From Gorsachius magnificus (lineage: Eukaryota > Chordata > Aves > Pelecaniformes > Ardeidae), in the NCBI GenBank assembly GCA_034008185.1, contig CM067081.1, positions 70,066,054-70,130,053 on the forward strand: a stretch of 64,000 bases of DNA, written 5' to 3'. Numbering within the stretch: the stretch's first letter is position 1; every line of letters starts with the position of its first letter. A model generated the notes under the pieces. That model did not search any database. It worked only from the letters and a program-made list of their open reading frames with translations, and was not told the origin of the DNA. Below are positions 23,171 through 34,783 of this stretch, in pieces. A program made the position numbers and the translations under genes.

Positions 23171-24790
23171 TTTAAGTTGTCTATGATTAGATTCTGAAAT
23201 GGATGTACATGCCTAGCAAAACCTTCTGCAAGGGAAGAGGAGAGAGAGGAAGAGAGAGGGATACAGGAGACGGCTTACGTGTAACTTCTGACTGGAAAAA
23301 GCCAGCAGACCACCAATTTAATTAAATCCCATAACTCTTAAAAAAAAAAAAAGCACTGAGCATTTAAAAGCAAAATACTTCAGTGTCTTCAAGCACAAGA
23401 CCTCCCACAAGCTCACAGCGAAGTGCACCTCCTAGCCGCTAATGCGGTTGCATTTGAGCCCTCTAATATGTATCAAATGAATGCTGAAGTTGAAAATAAT
23501 AAGTAAACAACTGCTCTTTCAATGCTTCCTTCCCTCCACAGTATTATTAAATGCTGGTAAAATACCTTTAAGTCATACATTATCAGCTCATCGTCAGCTT
23601 TTTTATTTCTGCAGATTTTCTCAAGTTTCTCAATTGTCTTTTGCTCTACCTGAGCCGCTTCAAAACCAAAATGAACACACCTTTGGTTTTGATATTGGGG
23701 TTTTGGATGCGAGAGAGTTGACAGATGAAGGTAGTTAATGCAAGCTGGGGATTATTTTTAGTGACACAGTTTTGCATGTTCAATTGCAGCCCTTCCAGGT
23801 GGGTAATGAGGCTGGGAGAGAAGGAGATGGGGTCAGGGACTAGCAGACTGGCTGTTGAGTGTTTTTGGTCCCAGGTTGCTTCAGCCATGTGGATGATTCT
23901 CAAGATTTCCAGCCGGCTCCTCTTCAAACTTTAGGAGTCTTATCTGAAACCAAGGCAGATTTTCCAATCAAAAATATGCACAGATCTTTCTAAAAATGTT
24001 GATCTGAGATGATATGCCTGTGTGTCCCAGGGAAGAAGCAGCAGCCACAAAGAGATTTGGGGCTGACCATCCTTCTCACCCGATAGTCTTTCTCTGGCAA
24101 AGCAAGGAAATGAGCCTTCATGCCACTTTCCTTCTGTCTGGGTTTCTGCAAAGATCTTCTGGGAAGACAGGGAGAAAATGCTGGAGGTAATAGGGGAGGA
24201 ATAGGAAGGAATGGGAATCACTGTTCTAAAACTCTGCAGAAAAACAGCTGGAAAGTTAATGTGGTTGGAAGCTATACTAATCTTTAGTTTTTGCTTTGGT
24301 CTTCAGAAGGCCCTTAAAAAGGGGCAGTAGCCGAAACCAAGGGAAGGCCAGTAAAACTATATTGTAGGCTGAGGGAAGCCAGAAAGGACACTTTTCCACT
24401 CTTTTCATCTTCTAGTGCTGTCTGTCTTCTAGTCCCTGTGTGGAAAAGTATGGCCTTTAAAAGGCTGTGTGGGAACTTGAGGGAGGAAACCCTTCACCCT
24501 TTGTCTCAGATGAAATGAGCTGGGGCAGAACTTGACCAGAGGCTGCTCCAGGCATCATCCACTGCAGATTAAACTTTCCTTGGGCGGGTCTATAGGAAGC
24601 TGTACACACATCACTTTCTCTCAGCAGCAGTGGGAGTTAACAGATTTTAAAAAAACAATTAAAAAAAAAATTGCCTGTCAGAGACAGCTTACAATGGAGA
24701 AAAATTCTGTTTTTCAGTTAAGGTAATTCATGTCCTAGAGAACAACAAAGAAAAATTAAAAAGCTCTCAAGAGACAATGGGCTCTATTCT

Positions 24791-24917
24791 GTCCTCACAT
24801 GCATGGCATAGTTACAAGTGGGCTTTGAGCCAACTTCTGTGCTCAGTTACACACGTGCAATTTCCTTTGACTTAAACAGAGCATATATTTTTATGGGCAG
24901 AATCGGGCTTTTTTGGT
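24791..24917. repeat. Diverged direct repeat, copy 1
   Basis: Shares an extended match with 25340-25440: both run from 'gtcctcaca' through 'gccarcttctgtgctcag', 'tttcctytgactt', 'gggcagar' and end at 'ttttggt'. Copy 1 carries about 26 extra bases after the first nine. It resembles an old amniote interspersed repeat with a 'cagttacac...gacttaa...gcagaatc' pattern, but I cannot name the family. Confidence 0.65.
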
Positions 24918-25339
24918 GGATGGGAATTTCTATGATTTGTTTATTATTTATATAGTATTATAAGGATCAGGGCCTCATTGTCCTGAGCTTTGGGAAAACA
25001 ATGCTCCACATTCTGTCCACTGGAGAATTTATGGTCCAGGAGAGCCAGCAGCATGTGAAAGGTGTGGGCAGTCTAGCCATCAGTCCTCTACACAGTTATA
25101 TCTTTCCCAATTATAAAGAAGCGCACATAAATTTTAGCCATCTAGAAAATAATTGGCTTTCTTGACATGGAATGGATTCAGATGACTGACAAATTCTCTG
25201 TGTGACTTTCCCATCCCTCCCTGCACCCAGCACAACACTGTTTCCCACCCCAGATTTGCTGAACTGTAGTCTTCATCCTTAAAGCTGGTTTATCCTGGGC
25301 AGGTACTTGGCCTTGTTTCAAGTACCTGTTTTTAACAGG

Positions 25340-25440
25340 GTCCTCACACTGCCGGAGCCAGCTTCTGTGCTCAGCTACATGTGTGTGGTTTCCTCTGACT
25401 TGAAGTATGTATTTTTCTGGGCAGAGCCTGTTCTTTTGGT
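25340..25440. repeat. Diverged direct repeat, copy 2
   Basis: Second copy of the repeat at 24791-24917, same orientation, about 550 bp downstream. The start codon of the long open frame at 25407 lies inside it. Divergence between copies is substantial, so the duplication or double insertion is old. Confidence 0.65.
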
Positions 25441-26231
25441 CTATGGCTCTACATAGGCATGGGAGCCCATCTGGCTCACCTTCACTTGGGGCTTGTAAAT
25501 GCCCTGGCAAAGGCCACAAAAGGGAGGAATTTGAAGGAACAGAGGGCAATGGCCCTACTGCTATGTCTGGGGGCCGTACCCAGCATCTGACACAGCACCG
25601 GAAGAACGAGGAGGATATTGGCAGGTGGGAATTGTGCAAATTGGCTCTTCCTCCGAATGTATCTCTGTATGCAGTGCTTCACTGTTTAGGGATCACCATA
25701 GTGCAAGCAAGAAATCAGATGAACTTAGGGACTTACCCCTCTCCCCCATGGAGGTGGAAGAGTAGGGGTGAGACACAGGACTTTAAGCCCTCAGAAAAGA
25801 GCCAAACCAGCCTGTTCAGTCTCCTCCATGTGCTGGATGCCTCTCTGCACACTGGCAAGTGTGGCTGGGGTTCTTCAGGTTTGGGAGGTAAGGGTTTCAG
25901 GGAAGGGAGCAGAGCCAGGGAGCAACTGCTCTCCATCCCTCGCCACCCCTGGCACCTTTCCCAGTGGAAGTCAGAGTGGGAATTAACACACACAGAACTG
26001 ATGCTGTTCCAACTCCCCAAGAGGAAAAAGCCCATTTTTTCAAGCTATATGATTCTTGTTTGTAGCTACGTGACACGTTATTTAATGACTGTGAAATACT
26101 GCATTGTTCTGATTTTGAAGATGCGTACATCTTTGGAGGACCGCCCTCATTTTTCTAAATGCTCTTTAAATGCAACATTTACAAACACCTTCATTTTCTT
26201 GTTGTTGCTGACTTGCTCATTGACATTTTAA
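25407..26231 (+). other. Longest open frame in the window, 274 codons, unknown
   Basis: The frame is open for 825 bp from an ATG to a TAA. The predicted product has a Gly/Ser/Lys-rich first two thirds and a hydrophobic C-terminus (an IFLLLLTCSLTF-like end), with no signal peptide at the start and no domain I recognise. Overlapping antisense frames of 153 and 100 codons show the DNA is simply poor in stops (locally GC-richer). No splice context, promoter or homology supports coding. It may be chance, or part of a noncoding transcript. Confidence 0.15.
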
Positions 26232-26624
26232 GCTAAACAGCATATGGCTTATAGCTTTGTACAAGCAATTGTATACAATTCATAGATCTTCTGGAATTAA
26301 AAAACCTCGAAAACATGATGATGATTTTCAGACCTACAGGTTTATTCTTAAAACTAGGAGATCTGTGAGGTCTATTCTTCATTTTTACAGATTTTTCCAA
26401 GTGATCCAAAAAGAGTTTCTCAGGGAATCCCCATTTCTTGGCTGCAAAATAACAGTAAGAACACAGGTGGGTATTTAGTTATTTGATTCCAACATGTGTT
26501 CAATGTGCTTTGCGGTCTTTAGATGGAAGGGTATTACTGGAGTGTAAGGTATTAATTATTGTTGTCAACATCTAAGACATCTCTTGCTGAAGATTTAAAT
26601 CAGCTTCCCTTGGAAACGTAGGAA

Positions 26625-27730
26625 ATAGGATTTAAAAGGACCTCCTGCATCAAGTTCCAACCCCAGCTTTTGCTGTCAACCACACGTCACATAATTGGTT
26701 TCATGAGGCGCTCAAGTTTCACGCTGGAACCAGTGAAGTTCCTTGCTCCTCCTGCTCCTGTTGGAGAGCTGCTCCAGGATTTCATTCCAGTGCTTCCTCC
26801 TAATTTCCTGTTTGAGTTTATTCATGGCCATCTTATAACCATTTGTTCTTATGTCAACATTGTCCTTTAAATAGCTCTTCTCCCTCCCTGTATATTTATA
26901 GACAACAGCTATGTTACCTCTCAGCCTTTATTTTGTTTGTGTAAACAAGTGAAGCACTTTTAGTTTCCCTTATTAGATAGCCTCTCCTCCTCCTCCCCAT
27001 ACACCTTTTCAGTGCTTGTCCCAATTTGAATCAATTTTCTTGCACGTGGGTGACCCAAGTTGTACACTGTGTGCCTGTACTTTGTCTAGAGCAACAGCAT
27101 TCAATAAAAAACCAGAAAAAAACCCCCACCATTGCCAGATAGTTCTCCCTCATCACACTTTTTTTTATAGGCACAACTTATCTAAGGCTCGCAGCCACCT
27201 TTTATTAGCAAGGAGTGTGATCCAAATTGTTTAAGCACCTTACTTGTATCTTTTTCTTCAGCCAATTGCTGAAGCAATGCCATCCACCTAAACTGGGTGC
27301 CTAAAACCACTGCTTCATTATTTGTCTCCTGAAGTGTACCATCTTGAGGTTAAATTCCTGGATGCCACCTGGTCCCTTCCTGTTCCTTGCCTTCCCCTTC
27401 CTCTGCTTGCACTATTACAACTCAATATTGGTAGTTTTTCCTAGCTTTGTGTAATCAGCAAATCTCCATAGCACATACTTCCTTTTCTGTAGTGTGGTTA
27501 ATAATGAAAATACAAAATGATCAGTCCTAAGAGGAGTCTGTGTAGGACTCCACTACTAACCTCTGTCCATCCCAATAGATACCTTTTCAGCACAACCTGC
27601 AGTCACCTCTTCTTCAGTTAGTTTCTTACAGTTCTTCCAACTGAGCTCTGCTTCCTCCAGTTTAAATAATACCTCTCCCCCCTGTAACTCCCTATAATAT
27701 GATTTATGGATGCCCACAGGAGTGAGGTCT
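26625..27730 (-). mobile_element. Ancient CR1/L3-like LINE with decayed reverse transcriptase
   Basis: About 1.1 kb of antisense CR1-like sequence. From the left it follows the 3'-terminal coding part ('ttatagacaacagctatgtt', 'acctctcagcctttattttg', 'cttttcagtgcttgtcccaa'), then further upstream reverse-transcriptase sequence. On the minus strand, the frame near 27439-27462 reads FADYTKLG, corresponding to the FADDTKLG catalytic box of CR1-type enzymes with the second Asp changed to Tyr. A little upstream, SGVLHRLLLGLIILYF corresponds to the SGVPQGSVLGP.LFNIF motif. Stops and indels are many; the element is long dead. Confidence 0.7.
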
Positions 27731-29344
27731 ATTGTATTTCCTTTCTTTAAAAAAACCCCATTATTTATGAAAGAAAGTTATGAGAGCAGTATGGCATGAT
27801 CTATTTTTGGTAAAAACCTGATGTATTTCAGCACATCTCTCATTTCCTTCAAAATTAATTTTAAAACCTGGCAGGCAATGAGAGATTATTATGAATCTGA
27901 ATAAATGCTGCAACAGTCGTGTACTTGGTACTATAAGGGGTTAATTGCTGCAGTGCAGGAGGCTGATAGGGAGCCACAAGAAGGTGCATGCCTTAATGAG
28001 GAGCTGGTAAGGAGCCCCGAGGCATAGAATTGGGGCTAATATAAAGGAGAAAACAGTAGGATAGAAAGCTGAGTAACCCAAATAAAGATACATTTGCTCT
28101 TTACTTGTTTATGCTGCAATTACTGTCTTGCTTGAACACCAGACAAAACTCAGAAACACTAAAGTAACTCAATGAGATGGGTGTGTGCATGGGATATTTC
28201 TGTCTCAGACTTAATTTTCTATGTTTAAAGTTTCACTGGCACTCCCTACTATGTTTTCTCAAAAAACCAGTGAGCTACCAGTTAAGCTGAAAACACAGAC
28301 TAAAAATTACACTGTGGAGCACTACTTTGATTGGTGGACATACTGTTCTTACAGTAAATACTTTTGATTTCCGGCATTCTGTTTCCAGGGAACATTTTTT
28401 TTTAAAGCAGCAATTGGACTAAGGACAGTCCAGCAAGCACTGGAAAGGAGTAACTCCAACACATGGCTCGGCATAGCTCCACTGCAAATGCATATTATGC
28501 AATGACACTGATTGACTTTGTACCACTTTGTTCAGGTTTTCAGGTAAGACTACATCCAGTTACAATTTCAGGTGGGTCGGTAACATATAAAATATAAACT
28601 TTGCCTTAGTATTTTGGATTAAATCCGTTGTTTCTTTCTTGGGTGCTGGCTGGCAGGGAGGAAACCTTGGAAGACACGAGGATCAAACCCAAAGGAAAAC
28701 CAAACCAAAGCTGTTCAAACCTCAGCAAATGTTTAGCCTGTTTTCCTGTCCAGAATGGTTCATCAATCTTTTGCTATCCCTCCTACTGTATGCATTAATT
28801 AGGTACCTTTTAATCATATTTTCTCCAATACCCTTTTTTTTTTTTAAGTAGATAATTTTTTGTCTTTACACTTGGTGCAAAAGTAGTGGACTTTATAATA
28901 TATGCTTTCTATAATTGTACTAGCACATGGTATCTAGTCTTCACAAATTGCTAATTGCTGGACATTCCTTTCTAGGATTAATTAACTGTAGTAATAAATC
29001 AATATTCCTGTAAATGGAACTGGGAACAAAATCAGACTTACTGGTATATTGATAATCACCTAGGTAAACAGTGGAGGTAGCTTCCAAGTCAAAAAGAATA
29101 TTTCTATAAACCACAGTTTTATTTAAAGACATAGTCCTTAAATAAAAAATCTGGAGACCCCAGTGAAATATGGAAACTGGAAAACTGGAACTAAGTAAAA
29201 GAGAGTTTACCTAAATATCAGCTGTAGCCTTTTTCTTTGCCATTCTTCTATTCTCTTTTTATTCTGATAGATTTTTTTTCCTCCCACCACACTTTTCCTC
29301 TTGACCCTCCAGCCTTTTGCTTCCTCCTTGCTCTCTCTCCTGTA
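27731..29344. other. Non-coding stretch, no recognised gene
   Basis: Unique AT-rich sequence with several TTAATTA cores near 28795 and 28977, and T-run near 28842-28852. No frame with recognisable content. Confidence 0.45.
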
Positions 29345-29500
29345 GAAGATGCCACACAGGATCAGATGATAGGTCTCTCAGGTCTAATATTCAATCTCTC
29401 TGAAAGTACCAGCGTGTCAGGTCTCCTCCTTGTCTTTAACAGAGGCTGACCTAAAGCCTGAAGCATGGGATTAGTATCTCTCTTACAAAATAGATAACGG
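29345..29500 (-). mobile_element. Ancient CR1/L3-like repeat fragment
   Basis: The plus strand resembles the 'ggatcagaccaatggtccat...tctagtccaatattctgtctc...gaagcatgagatt' pattern of an old amniote LINE: here 'ggatcagatgataggtct', 'ggtctaatattcaatctctc' and 'cctgaagcatgggattagta'. In turtles this sequence lies antisense to CR1-type ORF2, so the element is placed on the minus strand. Highly degraded; ends approximate. Confidence 0.45.
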
Positions 29501-32500
29501 CAAGTATTTTGTACTATCTGTGTAACTATCTTACAGAGTACTTGGCCTCGGTCACACAAGGGCAATTATTACCACAAGTTAATTATACACTGTGGCTGCA
29601 GAGGGGAAATATTGTCTTTTCATAAGTTTCCAAAGAACAGCTTTTACTTTCAGGCAGTATTTCTGTGGCCTCATGTAGCGATAGGAGAGGAAGGATGCAA
29701 GTTCCTGATTGACCCCTACTATTATTTTGCAAATATTTATCACGTCAGCTCCTATTTTGTTTCCATCCTTTATTTCTGAAGCCCCATTCATTGTCTGTAA
29801 CTAGCATCGTTATTGCTGTGTGGCCCTGGTTTTGCAGGGTCTCTGCGCGGAGTACTGCATAAGCTTTTAAGAAAGCAGCATCTTGCTCTAAGCAGCTTCT
29901 AGCCAACACCCAAACAGGTGAGAGAGCAAGAAGTAATGCACTCGTTAAGGAGATGTTGTGCTGGAAACGTGGTGCGTGCACGTGTGGATGTGAGCCCTAG
30001 AGTGGGATGTCCTCCCAGAGAAGCAGCATCAGTTTTACACCACCTCTGACGACATCCCCCCGCACAGATGCCTTGACATGCAGTGCTGTTGTGCTCCGCG
30101 TCCTGTGGTTCGAGCTGAGGAGCCTGTGGGTGGCAGGGAGTGACGGGGAGTCGGGAGAGCTGCAAGGTCGGTTGGGAATCTCTTGTAGCCCGGAGGCAGG
30201 ATGCCACACAGACCCCAGGGACAGCGAGCCCAGTGCGAGCCGCCCCCTCACTGGGGGAAACAGGTCCTGAGGAAGAGGAAGGAGAGAGCTGCCATGGGCA
30301 GACTCCTGGGGGAGGAAGAGGCAGGAGGAGAGTACTGTGCCGTTCACTGACTGTATGGGGAGTGTAGGAGGGGGGAATCTGGTAGTAAATAGAAACAGAT
30401 GGGCAAGTTCACAGGAGAAGAGGTAGAAGAAGAAAAAGAAAGACTTTCTTTGGGAGGATCGTGGGAACGAAGGCTGGGAAGCTCAGAGAAGGTGAAGCAA
30501 CCTCCTTCTTGAGATGAAAGGCTTGCCTCTAATACGAAAAATCAAGGAAGGATGGGTGTGTCATCATCCCCTTGAAGACATTACATGCTAATGAGGTAGA
30601 AACAAAGACATGCTTCATTTTCTGCTAAGGTTATAGTAGGTACATTAATGTTTTTACAAGTGGTTTATGCATATCTGGTCTCAGTGGTTTGATGGTACTT
30701 TCTCACCATGTTCATCCCATACTCAGCCACATTCCGCCACACCCTCAAGAAAGCAAACAGCACTTGGTTGCCAGCAATAGGGGATGGTCTAAATTCTGTA
30801 GCCTCAGTAACCGTGAGCTATCTGTCAATGAATTTTAGGAAATTCCAAGTAAACAGTCTGCATAAAATTGTGGCAGCAGTAACTCTGACTGTTATTGAAT
30901 GGAGAATCAATTCCCACAGAACCATTTACCATAAAAAATGCTAGAACACAAATCTTATCAAATTATTCTTAAAATTTAATTCAGCTAGGGCAGATTTGCC
31001 TATAGACTTCTGTGAAAGTGATTAAATTGATACTTATCCATATTCTCACTATGTTGTTGGATATATGTATGGACAGTTATTTTGCCATGGAAGTCTCTTC
31101 TATTGATTTTTCTTAAATTATTTCTTTACTATCATCAGTTATCTTTACTGCATAATAGATCCCAGCAAGGGACTTGACCAAGTGAGTAAAGAAAATACTA
31201 AAATAAAACCCTATATCATTACTTGGGTCACTGTGGCATGTAGAAAAGTTTCTGCAAATTAGCCCAAAAGAAAACTTATTCCTGCTCATGTGAAATTGCT
31301 GTAGGACTGATACTACTGATCCAGAGCAGACCTCCAAATGATTGAATCATCTGTTCTTCAAAACTGCAAGTCTATCACAAGTTGATTGCTTCTCTTGTGG
31401 GCTCTCCCCACCTCTGTATGAGTGAAGAGAGAAAAGAAGATATATCTGGAGATGTTATTAGGGGTAATGTTCAAACAAGAAAGTAATGTAAAAATATTAC
31501 TTTAAATCCCATCCCATCAAGAAACTGCTGAGACCTCTAATTCTCATGATGATACCTTTGGGAGCTGTAGGGCATCTTGAAAACATTGCTGTGTGTCACT
31601 GTAAGTCTCTAACAGCATGTGAATGAAAACGTTGTATTGCAAGAATATCACAAGAAATAATCCAGGTAGTTGATCATTTCCATTTCCATTTAACAAACAA
31701 TTTGTTACCCAGCTACAATTGTTGCTGTGGAGATTCCATAAGCTTAAATTTGGGATGATACAGTAATTTCAGAGATGCATTTCAAACATCAGCTAAGGGA
31801 ACTCACTGGAATACTGAGACATAAATATATCTGCATGGAAATCAGGGGAAATAGGGAATTAGTCTTAGCTGGCACTGTATTTAAAAACACAAAACAAAAA
31901 TTGTAAAACTTTATACAAATAGACACACTTTTATCCAGGGTGCAGGAGACTAATCAAGTTTCTTGTGATGAAAATTTTCTCTTTATTATCATTATTGTGT
32001 ATTATTTGCGTTGTGATATGCCTTCAGGCCCTGAACTAGAAGCCAGGTTCCATTATAATGGATATTGAACATGTAATGAAAAGACAGCTTCCCCCTCCAA
32101 AGCATTCTTGAGCTAAATTTATGTCTATATTGCAGTCAGAAGACAGAAGTGACTGCATGTAGCATGGAGATACTGGAATCAGTTTTAGGTTAGGCAGCCT
32201 GGTAACCTAGCCCCAGGAACACAGGCTTGGTGAGGGCTAATTACCCTTCCTTCTTGGAAGATTTCTCAAAGGTGACAGGGAAAAAAGCAAAGCATGAATC
32301 TGGAGGGGAAGAAAAAAGACTAAAGAGCAAGGGAAGTTAGTAGTGTCATCAGATTTTGCATGTAAACAAATGGCTCAGGAGCCCATACAGGGTAGAAGGA
32401 AGGGAAATTTAGGGGTAAATACAGAGTTTGGAGTTATACCCAGTCTGATGGCAAAATCCCTGCTGGAGGGTAGCTGTGCAAATTAGCCTGCCATCTTCAC

Positions 32501-34613
32501 TGTACACAGGATGCTCCTGGTGGAGGAACATGCAGCTAGCATCCCTCGATGCCACTAGGGATTAATTGAGCATAATGTCTTTTGGAAAGTAACAGCATTT
32601 TCTTGGAAGGCAACAAGGGAAAACTGATAGTTTTGCTGTGTAACTGAGTTTCATAATGAAATGTTGCCATACGGTGAATCCTTGTTGCCTCGTTACTCTT
32701 AAACCTTTATTAAAAAAAGCTTTTTAATTGTATTACTTAATTGTTTAATTTGGGGATCTTACTGCACAATTCCATACCAGATCTATGTTTGGCTTCTTCT
32801 AGACGAGACAGCATAGTACTTAGAAATCAGGCATATGAAATGTTAAGGTTGAATGGACCTTTTTCCCTCCTTTCCGCAAACGCCTTGTGACACAGTCTAA
32901 TTATATTGCCCATTACCGTTTCTTTGTTTTGACATTTTGCAGATCCTCAAATAAAGCACTTAACCTGTGACATTGATGTGTTCATAAGTCCAAAGCCATA
33001 ACATGTTGTTCTGTAGTTTTCTTCAAGTGCCAAACATCAGAGGATGCTTGAATAAAACTTAGGAAATTTTTAAGGTAAAGAGGTGCAATCTGACTTAGTC
33101 TTAGGAAAGTCTGTGGCAAAAAGTTTAAAAAAGGGAATTTTCTACTCACCATGAATGGTAACTCATTATCAAATGATTATAAATGGCTTATTTGACAATG
33201 GGTAGTTTTAAAGTTAGGTACACATAGATAGTATTTTTTAAATTTAAATTGTAGTTCTTTTGTATCCGACTGCTAGAATAAGAAGTTTCAACAAGTTTTA
33301 GTTGTGCTTGATTTTTTTTTAATGGGGAAAGTGTCCACTCAAACTGTTATTTGAACCTATACTGATTGAAGAATTGGAATCATCATAGCTGGAAATGCAA
33401 TGAAGCGTGGAGAATTTAGCCCTGTTTCAAAAGATGAAGAGCATCTTAAAATCACACATTACAAAGAAAAGGGATCTGCTTATTTATGGCAGCTGTTCTG
33501 TAATGTCAGAACTTTCTCTTCTACTAGATTTCCTTGTGCTTTCTGTTGTGAAGCTTTTGGCTTTGCACCCCTGACTAAGGTACCTTTTGCAGGACTGGGC
33601 ACTCCCAAGCTGTAATACACTTCACAGGGAAAATGCACATGGGTAACAAGAAAAAAAAATGATAGTACAACAGGCTCCAAGGTTTTCAGGCCCTCCAGGA
33701 AAATTCTGGGCAAACACATCAGGTGAAATCTCAGTGCCGCTGACACAGATGAAAACCCTGTTGTTGCATTTCATGAGTCTAGAGGTTCATATGGGAATAC
33801 CACAGTGTCTGCAGGTGCCTTGGAAATGACAGCCTTCTTGTTCTAGTCAAGGCTCAGCTGTCTGTTCGCTATCTCTTTCAATACTGATATCACTGCTGAC
33901 TTTAAAATCCATTCATTCAGCAACTGTTCTCAGGCTACTTCTGTAACTCACCACAAAGTAGGACAATTGCCAGGCTTCAGTCCTTCTGGTATCACTTGGC
34001 GAAGTGAAGGGGACAGGAGAGAGGGAAACGAAGAGAGGGCAGTTTTGCTAAGAAAGGAACTTCACTATCAATCTCTATATCCATTTCTTCTTTTGTATCC
34101 AAGTAAAACCTGAAAATGCACTGGAACCAATTTACCTCTCTCAAAGTTCTTTCACAATTAATATAGATTTGTATAGGCTAGCTTAACCAGTTCTAGGTAC
34201 TAGCATGGCACTTATGCCCTGGTTTTCCATTAATCGCTACCACCTTTCATGAAATAAGCAAAGATATAACCTTTCTACATCAATAGAAGTGTTTCTGTGG
34301 TTGTAATATGAGACTGTAGAATTCAACCTGACCTAAACCAATAGTTTTCCTCAAAGAAGTTTCTTTTTTTTTGTAAATTAATAATGGGTTGAGGGGCATA
34401 TATTTCTGATATAAGAGATATTTACCCATATATAGCACAGGAATTGGTAATAAAGAGGAACTTTTCAAGTCTGTTTACCTTATTGTTTCTGAGTGGCTTA
34501 CAAGTAATTAAACCATTGGCCTTGCAACATCCTTTTATATGAAGTGTCCTCAGTGAACAAAATTGCACATCTGTTTTTTAGTGTTTCTCAGATACATTAA
34601 TTCTCTCCTATCA
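29501..34613. other. Non-coding stretch, no recognised gene
   Basis: A GC-richer patch with several CpGs at about 29930-30370 supports overlapping frames on both strands (up to 116 codons on the minus strand) but no recognisable protein. A polypurine stretch follows at about 30410-30500. The remainder is AT-rich and featureless to me. Confidence 0.4.
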
Positions 34614-34655
34614 GTCTTGCTTAGTATTGCTTAGTATTAGTCTTGCTTAGTATTA
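34614..34655. repeat. Short tandem repeat of a TTGCTTAGTATT unit
   Basis: Three imperfect copies of a ttgcttagtatt unit, two with an intervening 'agtc'. A small local slippage duplication. Confidence 0.85.
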
Positions 34656-34715
34656 ACATTATTGTAGTTCCTAGTGGACACCACTGTGATAGATGGGGTA
34701 GAAAATACAGAACAA

Positions 34716-34783
34716 AATACAGAAACTCATTCTGCAAAAGCTTGAAAGCAATACAGAAATTCACTCTCCATGAGCTTGAAAGC
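34716..34783. repeat. 34-bp tandem duplication, two units
   Basis: Units 34716-34749 and 34750-34783 are directly adjacent, both start 'aatacagaaaytca' and end 'gcttgaaagc', and differ at a handful of positions. They lie about 60 bp from the short tandem repeat at 34614. Confidence 0.9.

Noticed and set aside
23990..24200. Possible minus-strand exon (acceptor tttctccctgtcttcccag, donor GTGAGAAGG).
   Set aside because: Good splice signals but the short peptide has no recognisable content and no phase-compatible partner; kept out to avoid over-calling.
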